Source: Prevotella sp. UBA1705 (lineage in GTDB: Bacteria > Bacteroidota > Bacteroidia > Bacteroidales > Bacteroidaceae). Taken from it: a DNA stretch of 64,000 nt. The position numbers and the translations under genes are program-made. Below, piece by piece: positions 17,091 through 25,234 of the stretch. The stretch covers positions 43,789-107,788 of the forward strand of contig DCJH01000006.1 of the NCBI GenBank assembly GCA_002317385.1, read 5' to 3'. Positions within the stretch are counted from its first letter, which is position 1, and each line of letters begins with the position of its first letter. The notes beneath the pieces are model-generated. The model was not told the DNA's origin. It did no database searches and saw only the letters and a list, made by a program, of their open reading frames with translations.

Positions 17091-17549
17091 ACTGTTTTTG
17101 AGCGATTCCTGAGGGAATCGGACTTCTTAGAAGCGAAAGCGTCAGCCATCCGCAGCAGATGGGCAGGCCCCACAGGCCTCCACCCCACCCCGCCGGATGC
17201 CGACGCTTTCGCTGTTTCTAAGGGTTGGCAGGGAGAGCCCGTAGCGGCTTGGAGAGGGTTGCCCTCCCATGGCTTGACGACAACTACCTTATTGCCTCGC
17301 GATTAGTACCTTAAGGTCTCGCGATTACTACCTTAAGGCCTCGCGATTAGTACCTTTTTTCAGCATCGCTGCAACCCGTTGGTTTTCAGGCTTCTGCCGG
17401 AAGGCTCCTCCGACTGGTCCGACTTGTCCGACTTGTCCGACCCTTCAGACCGGTCGGCGCCCCCCTCTGCTCGTATTAAAAATGCTAAATTATTCCCCCG
17501 TTCCATTTTTTTAAGGTAATTTTGCAGTTTAAACTGAGATACTGAGATA
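17091..17549. other. Intergenic region with long stem-loop and short tandem repeats
   Basis: No gene is apparent. A large imperfect stem spans 17128-17222 (AGCGAAAGCGTC against GACGCTTTCGCT, extended on both sides by CTTAGAA/TTCTAAG-like and ATCCG/CGGAT pairs). At 17286-17356 the 23-base unit CCTCGCGATTAGTACCTTAA occurs three times with small changes. At 17409-17443 a 9-base unit (TCCGACTTG) is repeated about four times. A TAATTTTG box at 17517-17524 may be the -7 element for the next gene. Confidence 0.7.
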
Positions 17550-19058
17550 ATGAGTCTAACGAAGATAGCCAGTAAGTTTTTCCTGCCGCGACAGAGTGAA
17601 CTCGAAAGGCACTATACTCATCCGGAGTCGTTGCAGCGAAATGTGCTCAACTATCTAATCAATAAAGGGCAGCGCACGGAGTACGGACGCAACCATCTGC
17701 TGGCCGCTACCCACAACTACAACGAGTTTGCGGCCAACGTGCCCATCAACACCTACGAGGAGCTCAAGGCCGACATCGACCGTATGCGCCATGGCGAGGC
17801 CGATGTGCTCTGGCCCGGACAGGTGAGGTGGTATGCCAAGTCGTCGGGCACGACAAACGATAAATCCAAGTTTATTCCTGTGTCGGGCGACGGCCTGCAC
17901 AACATCCACTACAAGGGAGGAAAGGATGTTGTGGCGCTCTATCTGCGCAACAACCCCGAGAGTCGCATATTCGATGGCAAGTCGCTCATCCTCGGAGGCA
18001 GCCACTCGCCCAACTACAACCTCGACGGTTCGCTCGTGGGCGACCTCAGCGCCATACTCATCGAGCACATCAATCCGCTGGCCAACCTCTGCCGCGTGCC
18101 TAAAAAGAAGACGGCCCTGCTGTCTGATTTTGAGCTCAAGCGCGACCGCATTGCACGTGAATGTCTGCAAAAAAACGTAACAAACATATCGGGAGTTCCG
18201 TCTTGGATGTTGAGTGTGCTCGTGCGCGTCATGGAGATTTCGGGTAAAAAACATCTCGAGGAGGTGTGGCCCGATATCGAGGTGTTCTTCCACGGAGGCA
18301 TCGCCTTCACCCCCTACCGCAAGCAATACGAGCAGCTCATCACCTCGCCCAAGATGCACTACATGGAGACCTACAACGCCTCGGAGGGCTTCTTTGGTAT
18401 CCAGGACGACCCCGACGACCCGTCGATGCTGCTCATGCTCGACTACGGCGTGTACTATGAGTTCATCCCCATGGAGGAGGTGGGACAGGAGAATCCCACT
18501 GTCGTGCCGCTCGAAGGCGTGGAGCTCGACCGCAACTACGCCATGGTCATCACCACCTCGTGTGGACTCTGGCGCTACATGATAGGCGACACGGTGAAGT
18601 TTACCTCCAAGAAGCCGTATAAGTTTGTCATCACCGGCCGCACCAAATACTACATCAACGCCTTCGGCGAGGAGCTCATCATGGACAATGCAGAGCGCGG
18701 ACTGGCCTACGCCTGTGAGCAGACGGGAGCCCAGATCAGCGAGTACACCGCGGCACCGGTATATATGGACGCCAACGCGAAGTGCTGTCACCAGTGGCTC
18801 ATCGAGTTTACCCAGGAGCCCGACGACCTTAACCGCTTTGCCCAACTGCTCGACCGCAAGCTCCAGGAAATCAACTCCGACTATGAGGCGAAGCGTTCTC
18901 ACAACGTGACGCTGCAGCATCTGGAGATAGTGAAGGCCCGTCCCAACCTCTTCAACGACTGGCTCAAGGCCAAGCAGAAGCTCGGCGGCCAGCACAAGGT
19001 GCCCCGACTGAGCAACTCAAGAAAGAATATGGACGAGCTCTTAGAGATGAATCAGTAG
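17550..19058 (+). CDS. GH3 auxin-responsive-promoter family acyl-adenylating enzyme
   Basis: A 502-residue member of the ANL-like GH3 superfamily, which in plants adenylates small carboxylic acids and joins them to amino acids. The ATP-binding signature is seen as WYAKSSGTTNDKSKFIP near residue 95. Later blocks include HGGIAFTPY, METYNASEGFFGIQ (the motif around the acyl-adenylate), GLWRYMIGDTVKF and ITGRTKYYINAFGEEL, all normal for the family. It is cytoplasmic, with no signal. It stands alone, with 98 bases before the next gene. The bacterial substrates are mostly unknown; conjugation of an acid to an amine is the inference. Confidence 0.93.
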   Translation: MSLTKIASKFFLPRQSELERHYTHPESLQRNVLNYLINKGQRTEYGRNHLLAATHNYNEFAANVPINTYEELKADIDRMRHGEADVLWPGQVRWYAKSSGTTNDKSKFIPVSGDGLHNIHYKGGKDVVALYLRNNPESRIFDGKSLILGGSHSPNYNLDGSLVGDLSAILIEHINPLANLCRVPKKKTALLSDFELKRDRIARECLQKNVTNISGVPSWMLSVLVRVMEISGKKHLEEVWPDIEVFFHGGIAFTPYRKQYEQLITSPKMHYMETYNASEGFFGIQDDPDDPSMLLMLDYGVYYEFIPMEEVGQENPTVVPLEGVELDRNYAMVITTSCGLWRYMIGDTVKFTSKKPYKFVITGRTKYYINAFGEELIMDNAERGLAYACEQTGAQISEYTAAPVYMDANAKCCHQWLIEFTQEPDDLNRFAQLLDRKLQEINSDYEAKRSHNVTLQHLEIVKARPNLFNDWLKAKQKLGGQHKVPRLSNSRKNMDELLEMNQ

Positions 19059-19080
19059 GGCGGACGGCCGCTGATTTTTC

Positions 19081-19135
19081 TCAGACTGGTCCGACCAGTC
19101 TGACCGGTCAGGCCAGTCCGACTGGTCTGAGAAGT
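19081..19135. repeat. Degenerate 9-base tandem repeat
   Basis: Runs of ACTGGTCCGACCAGTCTGAC type units, each about 9 bases, in both orientations so that the block is partly self-complementary. The same unit recurs at 17409-17443, 34372-34422, 40201-40241 and inside a gene at 51981-52014. Confidence 0.8.
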
Positions 19136-19156
19136 CCCACCCAAAATCCGAGAAAC

Positions 19157-21142
19157 ATGAATATACCATTCGTCAACAGAGCATTCGGCAGCCCCTTGCG
19201 CATGGGGGCTTGGGGAAGCATCATCCTCTCGCTTCTCCTCCTCACCTCCTGCGCCCGCATGGGAAACCCCGACGGCGGATGGTTCGACGAGACACCGCCC
19301 CGCGTGGTGGGCGCTTCGCCCGCAGAGCGCGGCGTGAACGTCAAGGACAAGCACGTCTATATCTACTTCAACGAGTTTGTCACCATCGACAATCCCACGG
19401 CCAATGTGGTGGTGTCGCCGCCCCAGTTGGAGGCTCCCGAAATCAAGGGACAGGGCAAACGAATCAGTGTGGAGCTCATGGACTCGCTCAAACCCAACAC
19501 CACCTACACCATCGACTTCTCCAGTGCGATTAGCGACAACAACGAGGGCAACCCCTTGGGCAACTACACCTACAGCTTTTCCACGGGCGATCACATAGAT
19601 ACTCTGGAGGTCTCGGGCTATGTGTTGCAGGCCGAAAACCTTGAGCCTGTCAAGGGAATGCTGGTTGGATTGTACGACAATACGTCGGACACCATCTTCA
19701 AGAAGAAACCCATGCTGCGTGTGTCGAAGACCAATTCGCGCGGCCATTTCGTCATCAAGGGTGTGGCCCCCGGCCAATATCGCATCTACGCATTGCAGGA
19801 TGCCGATGGCGACTACGTGTTCGGACAGAAGAGCGAGATGGTGGCTTTCAGTCACGAAACCATCCAACCGTCGTCGCGCCCCGACGTGAGGCAAGACACC
19901 ACATGGCTCGATTCGCTCCACATCAAGTCTATAGACCGAGTACCCTACACCCATTTCCTGCCCGACGACATCTGCCTTCGCGCCTTCACCGCACCGCTTA
20001 CCGACCGCTATCTGGTGAAGAGCGAGCGCAAGGAGGCCAACCATTTCACCCTGTTCTATAGCTACGGCGACTCCCTTCTGCCGCGTCTCAGGGGATTGAA
20101 CTTCAATGCAGACAACGCCTTTGTCATCGACCGTTCGGCCAAGAACGACACCCTCACCTACTGGCTACGCGACACGGCCCTGGTGAATCAGGACACATTA
20201 GAGGTGGAAATCCACCACAACATCACCGATACGCTGGGCATTCTGAGGATGCAGACCGACACGTTGACCCTGCTTTCCAAGCAGCCCTACGCCAAACGGC
20301 TCAAGGATGAGCAGAAGAAATACGAGAGCTGGCTCAAGGGCGAGGAGAAAAAGAAGAAGAAAGGAGACCCCTACGACTCCATCATGCCGCGCGAGGCGCT
20401 GAAACTCAGCGTGTCGCCCAATGGAGATATGGACCCCGACCAGAACGTGACCATCGTCTCGCCGGAGCCGCTCAACGCCGTAGACACGGCCCACATACAC
20501 CTCTATTCCAAGCCCGCAGGCGACAGTCTGTGGTATCGGGAACCCTATGAGATGATGCAAATCAACGACGAGAGCTACATGGTGAGGGCCGTGTGGAAAC
20601 CCAATGTGGAATATAGTCTGGAGGCCGACAGCACCACCTTCAGCTCCATCTACGGGCTCGTGTCCGACCCATTGAAGATTGGTCTCAAGGTGCGCTCCAC
20701 CGATTCCTACGGCACACTGCTCTTCACGCTCAATGGAATGGGGGGCAAGAACATCATCGCGCAGCTGCTCGACGGCTCCGACAAGGTGCTGAAACAGGTC
20801 TATTCGTCTACCGGACAGGTGGAATTCTACTATCTCAAGGAGGGCAAATACTACCTGCGACTTATCGAGGACGACAACAACAACCATCAGTGGGACACCG
20901 GAGACTATGACGCCGACCGCCAGCCCGAGGCCGTTTACTATTACCCGGAGGTGATAGAATGTAAGGCCAAGTGGGACGTGACGCGCACATGGACGCCCAT
21001 ATCCACCCCACTCTATCAGCAGAAACCCAGTGCCCTGGTGAAGCAGAAGGCCGACAAGGAGAAGACCATCAAGCGTCGGAACTATGACCGCGCCAAGAAA
21101 ATGGGCATCGAATATATTGAAAACTTAAAAGGAAATCTATGA
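19157..21142 (+). CDS. Lipoprotein with N-terminal Ig-like (Big_5) domain
   Basis: A 661-residue exported lipoprotein. The signal sequence ends LLLTSCARMG with the lipobox cysteine near residue 33; a second possible start at Met16 (19202) also gives a good signal peptide. The first domain after the lipobox (DETPPRVVGASPAERGVNVK ...) is a bacterial Ig-like fold of the type often annotated Ig-like domain-containing protein, with a carboxypeptidase-regulatory-like domain next (VSGYVLQAENLEPVKGMLVG). The C-terminal half is beta-rich and ends with the basic KEKTIKRRNYDRAKKMGIEY. Its stop overlaps the DUF3108 start (ATGA), so the two likely work together at the envelope. Function unknown. Confidence 0.85.
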   Translation: MNIPFVNRAFGSPLRMGAWGSIILSLLLLTSCARMGNPDGGWFDETPPRVVGASPAERGVNVKDKHVYIYFNEFVTIDNPTANVVVSPPQLEAPEIKGQGKRISVELMDSLKPNTTYTIDFSSAISDNNEGNPLGNYTYSFSTGDHIDTLEVSGYVLQAENLEPVKGMLVGLYDNTSDTIFKKKPMLRVSKTNSRGHFVIKGVAPGQYRIYALQDADGDYVFGQKSEMVAFSHETIQPSSRPDVRQDTTWLDSLHIKSIDRVPYTHFLPDDICLRAFTAPLTDRYLVKSERKEANHFTLFYSYGDSLLPRLRGLNFNADNAFVIDRSAKNDTLTYWLRDTALVNQDTLEVEIHHNITDTLGILRMQTDTLTLLSKQPYAKRLKDEQKKYESWLKGEEKKKKKGDPYDSIMPREALKLSVSPNGDMDPDQNVTIVSPEPLNAVDTAHIHLYSKPAGDSLWYREPYEMMQINDESYMVRAVWKPNVEYSLEADSTTFSSIYGLVSDPLKIGLKVRSTDSYGTLLFTLNGMGGKNIIAQLLDGSDKVLKQVYSSTGQVEFYYLKEGKYYLRLIEDDNNNHQWDTGDYDADRQPEAVYYYPEVIECKAKWDVTRTWTPISTPLYQQKPSALVKQKADKEKTIKRRNYDRAKKMGIEYIENLKGNL

Positions 21143-21954
21143 AAAGACTCAGAATAATCATGGCAACCCTGCTGCTCATGCTGGCTGCCCATCAGGCTTC
21201 GGCCCAGTGCTCGTTCCACAACACGGCGTTCAAGTCGGGCGAGTTTCTGTCATACAACCTCTATTTCAACTGGAAATTCGTGTGGGTCAAGGCCGGCACC
21301 GCATCGTTCTCGACCGTTCAGAGCGTCTACAATGGCGGTCAGGCCTACCGCGGAAGCCTCATCACGCGTAGCAGTAGCAGGGTCGATCAGGTGTTTGCCA
21401 TGCGCGACACGCTACTCTGCTACAACTCGCTCGACCTCGAACCGCTCTATTATCGCAAGGGCGCCCGCGAGGGTTCGCGCTACACGGTGGACGAGGTGTT
21501 CTACTCATATCCCGGCGGCAAGTGCCAGGTGAAGCAGCATCGGCAGCGCCACGACGGCCAGCACACATGGGAAAAGCACGTGTTCAACGACTGCATCTAC
21601 GACATGATGAGCATCTTTCTGCGGGCCCGTTCGTTCAATCCTACGGGCTGGAAGCGGGGCTACGACGTAGACTTCCGCATGGCCGACGGCAACAGCGTGA
21701 ACCCCGCCAAGCTGCGCTACGAGGGAAAGGTGAACATCAAGGCCGACAACGGGCACACCTATCGCTGTCTGCAGCTGGCCTACATGGAGAACGAGAACAA
21801 CGACGGCTATCGCCGAATCGTGGATTTCTATGTGACCGACGACTCCAACCACATCCCCGTGCGCCTCGACATGCACCTCAAATTTGGTAGTGCCAAGGCT
21901 TTCCTTGTGGGCATGCGGGGCATCAGAAACGCTGTGGGCGCTCAGGTGAGATAG
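21139..21954 (+). CDS. DUF3108 family exported protein
   Basis: A 271-residue protein with a cleavable signal peptide (residues 1-22, ending ASAQ). The mature part is beta-rich and fits DUF3108: GEFLSYNLYFNWKFVWVKAG near the start and IPVRLDMHLKFGSAKAF near the end are typical of that family. It is translationally coupled to the Ig-like lipoprotein upstream by a 4-base overlap. DUF3108 proteins are periplasmic or outer-membrane associated; some are implicated in lipid or envelope transport, but no reaction is known. No terminator was found directly after it. Confidence 0.9.
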   Translation: MKRLRIIMATLLLMLAAHQASAQCSFHNTAFKSGEFLSYNLYFNWKFVWVKAGTASFSTVQSVYNGGQAYRGSLITRSSSRVDQVFAMRDTLLCYNSLDLEPLYYRKGAREGSRYTVDEVFYSYPGGKCQVKQHRQRHDGQHTWEKHVFNDCIYDMMSIFLRARSFNPTGWKRGYDVDFRMADGNSVNPAKLRYEGKVNIKADNGHTYRCLQLAYMENENNDGYRRIVDFYVTDDSNHIPVRLDMHLKFGSAKAFLVGMRGIRNAVGAQVR

Positions 21955-22560
21955 CCTGTTTCCCATTTCCCCGGGGCTTTTTTCAAGCCCTCTCCCCTAC
22001 TCCTTATGCGCGTCTCACCCTGCAGGTGGGGCGCGTTTTGCGTTTCTTGCGCCTGCTGCTTCCGCCATAGTGCCCTTCCTTTCCCAACTCTTGCATTGAT
22101 CGGAGAGCCATAGTCACCCGGCGATTAATTCTTATGAAATAGTTTGAACCTACCTTCCCGTTCTGTCCCGAACTCCTCATCCCTTGTCCTTTTGGCTGAA
22201 AAACACGCAAAAATAGACTTTTCAGAAATGTCTATAAATCAGAGACTTGCGAAGAATGGATAATTGTTGGCTGGGCGATAAGGTAGTTTTTGCTCTGCGA
22301 TTAGGCCGTTTTCGCATTGCGTTCTCTACCTTTTCATCATGCGTTAAGATAGAAATAGAGTTGCGAAAAGGGCCTAATCTTCGTCGCATCAGCGTGGAAT
22401 CGGGATAGGAAAAGTATTTTCGGGCATGAAAAACGGGTATTCATGCCCCCTACTCCCCTATTCCGCGCCCAGACCATCTGGGCTTGAAACATCAATCTTT
22501 GGTGAAACATCACAACAAAAAAGGGTATCAGCCTGACTGGATTCAGGATGATGCCCTATG
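21955..22560. other. Intergenic region with hairpin repeats, no gene seen
   Basis: No convincing coding sequence. The notable structure is an inverted repeat of ATTAGGCCGTTTTCGCA (22300-22316) with TGCGAAAAGGGCCTAAT (22362-22378), one mismatch in 17. Around it are words such as GCGATAAGGTAGTTTTTG that recur in other spacers of this window. Confidence 0.65.
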
Positions 22561-22603
22561 AAAAAATCGGGCTCACGCCATGATGTTTTGGCGGTGAGCC
22601 CGA
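22561..22603 (-). terminator. Rho-independent terminator of the ECF-DUF4252 operon
   Basis: On the minus strand TCGGGCTCACCGCC pairs with GGCGTGAGCCCGA (one bulged base) and is followed by TTTTTT at 22566-22561. It starts 13 bases after the DUF4252 stop. Confidence 0.92.
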
Positions 22604-22615
22604 TAGGAGGATTGG

Positions 22616-23065
22616 CTAATCGGTGATCGATTTGATTTCTTGGAGGGTGATGTTGCCCACGATATCGATGATTTCGAGGGCGCCTTTGTCGGTGGTATAG
22701 AGCACATATTCGTATTTGCCACGGCCCAACGGCTGCATGTAGATGATGGTGTTGCTCGGCCCATCCTTATAGCGCATCACCTCTTCCCATGGGTGGCGGT
22801 TGTAGATGAGCACAGCGTCTTTGGAGATTTTGGCTATCAGCGCATGGCGCTCGCAGCTCATCACCTTCAGGTTGTCTATCTTCGAGGCGATCTTTTTGAT
22901 GTTGTGGTTGCCCACGTTCATATTGGGCATGGCCCTGAACATGGCTTTCGACACCACCACTGTGGACACGCCTTGGGTGTTCTCATACTTTGTAAAGAGA
23001 GCGTTCTGGGCGTGGCTGGCGAGGCAAAAGACCGCTAAGAGGAGCATGACGATTGTTTTTTTCAT
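22616..23065 (-). CDS. DUF4252 family exported protein
   Basis: A 149-residue protein with a signal peptide (1-19, ending SHAQ). The mature sequence fits DUF4252 (VSTVVVSKAMFRAMPNM near the start, then a block with SCERHALIAKISKD, and a C-terminal VGNITLQEI). It is third in an operon behind an ECF sigma factor and a small membrane protein, with 2 bases between genes, a very common Bacteroidetes arrangement. It is probably a periplasmic component or target of that regulatory unit. No biochemical role is established. Confidence 0.9.
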   Translation of the reverse strand: MKKTIVMLLLAVFCLASHAQNALFTKYENTQGVSTVVVSKAMFRAMPNMNVGNHNIKKIASKIDNLKVMSCERHALIAKISKDAVLIYNRHPWEEVMRYKDGPSNTIIYMQPLGRGKYEYVLYTTDKGALEIIDIVGNITLQEIKSITD

Positions 23066-23067
23066 AG

Positions 23068-23547
23068 TTAATTCTTTGTTTCAGTATTGTTCATCTTGTC
23101 TAATCCCTTGTTCAGGGCCATGGAGAATTTGGTCAATGCGCGGGCCGTCTCTCCGGCTGCATCCTTCGGATTATCGTAGGTTTCCTGCACATTGGCGTAG
23201 GGTGTGGCAGTGCTCTGTCGGTGGTTGAGCCAGGTGCCGAGAGAGATGAGCACCAGCAGGCTTGCCGCCATGCCTGCTATCCAGCGCAGACTCACGGTGC
23301 GTGCCTTGCGATTGGTCACCTTTTCCACGGTGTTCCACATCTCGATGCTATGGTCCAGTCGGGCTTCCAGCCCTTCGGGCACCTCGGCATCTTCGACAAA
23401 CAGCTGGCAGAAGAGCTGTCGGTCGGCCTGCAGTTCTTCGGGCACGCTGCCGTCTTGGAAGAACCGTTTGAGCCGGGTCTCCTCTTCTCGGGTGGTTTCA
23501 GCGTCGTAAAACCGTGCAAGTGTCTGTTTGATTTCTTCTGTTGTCAT
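23068..23547 (-). CDS. Single-pass membrane protein, probable anti-sigma factor
   Basis: 159 residues: an acidic, helical cytoplasmic N-terminal part (1-80), one membrane helix (about 88-107, WIAGMAASLLVLISLGTWL) and a short periplasmic tail. That topology and its place between an ECF sigma factor (21 bases upstream) and DUF4252 point to an anti-sigma factor that holds the sigma at the membrane. It has no zinc-binding HxxxCxxC motif and no FecR domain, so it is not a classical ZAS or FecR protein. The assignment rests on topology and context. Confidence 0.7.
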   Translation of the reverse strand: MTTEEIKQTLARFYDAETTREEETRLKRFFQDGSVPEELQADRQLFCQLFVEDAEVPEGLEARLDHSIEMWNTVEKVTNRKARTVSLRWIAGMAASLLVLISLGTWLNHRQSTATPYANVQETYDNPKDAAGETARALTKFSMALNKGLDKMNNTETKN

Positions 23548-23568
23548 GATGACATGTTTGTGAGATGA

Positions 23569-24069
23569 TTATGTTCTAAGGCCGCTCAGCTTGTCTCTGA
23601 CGGCCTTTCTGGCCCTGCTGAGGGCTACTCTGACGTTGACCGAATTGAGCCCCGTCTGGGCCTCTATTTCCTCGTAACTCAGGTTGTCGAGGTCGTGGAG
23701 GGTAATCACCAAGCGCTGTTTGTCGGGCAAGAGCGCTATGGCCTGTGCCACCATCGAGGCTTCCTGCTGCTGTTCCAGCTCCATGCTGGCGTCGCGCTCG
23801 GTGTGCAATTGATGCTCCTCGGGCTCCTCGTCGTTCTCCTGGAGATGCTTTTTGCGATGCTGATCGTAGTAGAGATTGCGCAACGTCGTTACGGCAAAGG
23901 CTTCTGCATTGTCGGGTACCTTGAGGTCATCTCGCTTCGTCCACAGTCGCAACAGCGCATCCTGAACGAGGTCTTCAGCTTCCTGTTGATTGCCTGTCAG
24001 TCGCCATGCCGCAGCATACATGCGGCGATGACAGGGTAGAAAAATCTTTTTGAAGTCGGAGGCATCCAT
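23569..24069 (-). CDS. ECF-type RNA polymerase sigma factor
   Basis: A 166-residue sigma-70 family protein with only regions 2 and 4. Region 2 shows QEAEDLVQDALLRLW and the -10-recognising AFAVTTLRNLYYD; region 4 shows LSYEEIEAQTGLNSVNVRVA followed by LSRARKAVR, a helix-turn-helix. It heads a three-gene operon with a membrane anti-sigma candidate and DUF4252. A possible autoregulated promoter lies at 24083-24110. The signal it answers is unknown. Confidence 0.95.
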   Translation of the reverse strand: MDASDFKKIFLPCHRRMYAAAWRLTGNQQEAEDLVQDALLRLWTKRDDLKVPDNAEAFAVTTLRNLYYDQHRKKHLQENDEEPEEHQLHTERDASMELEQQQEASMVAQAIALLPDKQRLVITLHDLDNLSYEEIEAQTGLNSVNVRVALSRARKAVRDKLSGLRT

Positions 24070-24082
24070 CCTTTATGATTAA

Positions 24083-24110
24083 TAGACGTAAGATTAGGGT
24101 TTTCGTTACA
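24083..24110 (-). promoter_or_regulatory. Possible ECF-type (autoregulated) promoter
   Basis: On the minus strand TGTAAC (24110-24105) and CGTCTA (24088-24083) are separated by 16 bases, which resembles a generic ECF -35/-10 pair. The leader would be only about 6-8 bases, so either the transcript is nearly leaderless or this is a coincidence. Confidence 0.35.
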
Positions 24111-24127
24111 ATGTTTTTTGAATAAGA

Positions 24128-24232
24128 GGAGTTAAAGGAGTTAAGGAGATGGGGAGTTAAGACATTACCCAGGAAATACCACGGCAACATACAATTGTCT
24201 TAACTCCACAACTCCTTAACTCTTCATCTCCC
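24128..24232. repeat. Paired inverted GTTAAGGAGTTAA element
   Basis: The left arm (24128-24164, GGAGTTAAGGAGATGGGGAG then TTAAGACA) is matched by a degenerate complement at 24195-24232, with about 30 unrelated bases between. It lies 7 bases past the stop of the aldo/keto reductase gene. A second copy of the design is at 54727-54844, just past the ychF stop. Confidence 0.8.
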
Positions 24233-24238
24233 ATCTAA

Positions 24239-25234
24239 TCAGATTTCCTCATCCCCAAACGGCTGTGCGGAGATGCAGCGAATGTTCTTTTCGAGCTGGG
24301 CCACGCTGCTGGCACCTACCAGCACGCTGGTAATGCCCGGCTGGTGAAGAACCCATGCCAGCGCCATCTCGGCCAGCGTTTCCTGGCGCGAGGAGGCAAT
24401 GCCGTTGAGACGATTGAGGTAGGCGAGGAGCTCGGGAGTGAGCTGTTCCTGCTTCAAAAACTTGCCTTTGGCCATGCGACTGTCTGTGGGAACGCCGTTG
24501 AGATAGCGGTCGGTGAGGAGTCCTTGGGCCAAGGGCGAGAAGCTGATGAAGCCGATGCCCTGCTCGGCGCAGTAGTCCACGATGCCCTGTTCGATAGGCT
24601 CGCGGTGGAGCATATTGAGTTTTCCCTGATAGATGAGCAGGGGCACGTCGTGCGCCTTCAGGTATTCGGCACCCTTGCGGAGCGGTTCGAGCGGCCAGTT
24701 GGAGATGCCCACGTAGAGCGCTTTGCCCTGACGCACGATGTCGACGAGTGCCTGAAGCGTCTCCTCGATGGGCGTGTTGGGGTCGAAGCGGTGGCTATAG
24801 AACAGGTCTACATAGTCCAGATTCATGCGTTTGAGGCTCTGGTCGAGACTCGACATGAGGTATTTGCGCGAGCCCCAGCAGCCATACGGCCCCGGCCACA
24901 TGTCGTAGCCGGCCTTCGACGAGATGAATAGCTCGTCGCGGTAGGGCTTGAAATCGTCTACCATGAGGCGCCCCATCGTCTCCTCGGCCGACCCGTAGGG
25001 AGGCCCATAGTTATTGGCAAGGTCGAAGTGGGTGATGCCATGGTCGAAGGCATAGTGCGTAATGGCACGCGAACGCTCATAGGGATCCACCCCGCCGAAG
25101 TTATGCCAGAACCCCAAACTGATCTTCGGGAGCAGCACACCCGACCGTCCACAGCGCTGGAACATCACCTCGCTGTTGTCGTATCGGGCCTCGTCGGCCT
25201 TATAAAACCCTTTTAAATCCATGTTGTGTCTCAT
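24239..25234 (-). CDS. Aldo/keto reductase (YghZ-like)
   Basis: A 331-residue NADPH-dependent oxidoreductase on a TIM-barrel scaffold. The catalytic tetrad is visible: Asp and Tyr in HFDLANNYGPPYG, Lys in FISSKAGYDMW and His in YVDLFYSHRFDP. The opening RCGRSGVLLPKISLGFWHNF and GPYGCWGSRKYL are features of the YghZ/L-glyceraldehyde-3-phosphate reductase branch. The start at 25234 is chosen because it overlaps the ispG stop as ATGA and has AGGAGGA nine bases before it; a second ATG at 25222 lacks a ribosome site. As third gene of the purE-ispG operon, its link to those pathways is not obvious. It may detoxify aldehydes. Confidence 0.92.
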   Translation of the reverse strand: MRHNMDLKGFYKADEARYDNSEVMFQRCGRSGVLLPKISLGFWHNFGGVDPYERSRAITHYAFDHGITHFDLANNYGPPYGSAEETMGRLMVDDFKPYRDELFISSKAGYDMWPGPYGCWGSRKYLMSSLDQSLKRMNLDYVDLFYSHRFDPNTPIEETLQALVDIVRQGKALYVGISNWPLEPLRKGAEYLKAHDVPLLIYQGKLNMLHREPIEQGIVDYCAEQGIGFISFSPLAQGLLTDRYLNGVPTDSRMAKGKFLKQEQLTPELLAYLNRLNGIASSRQETLAEMALAWVLHQPGITSVLVGASSVAQLEKNIRCISAQPFGDEEI

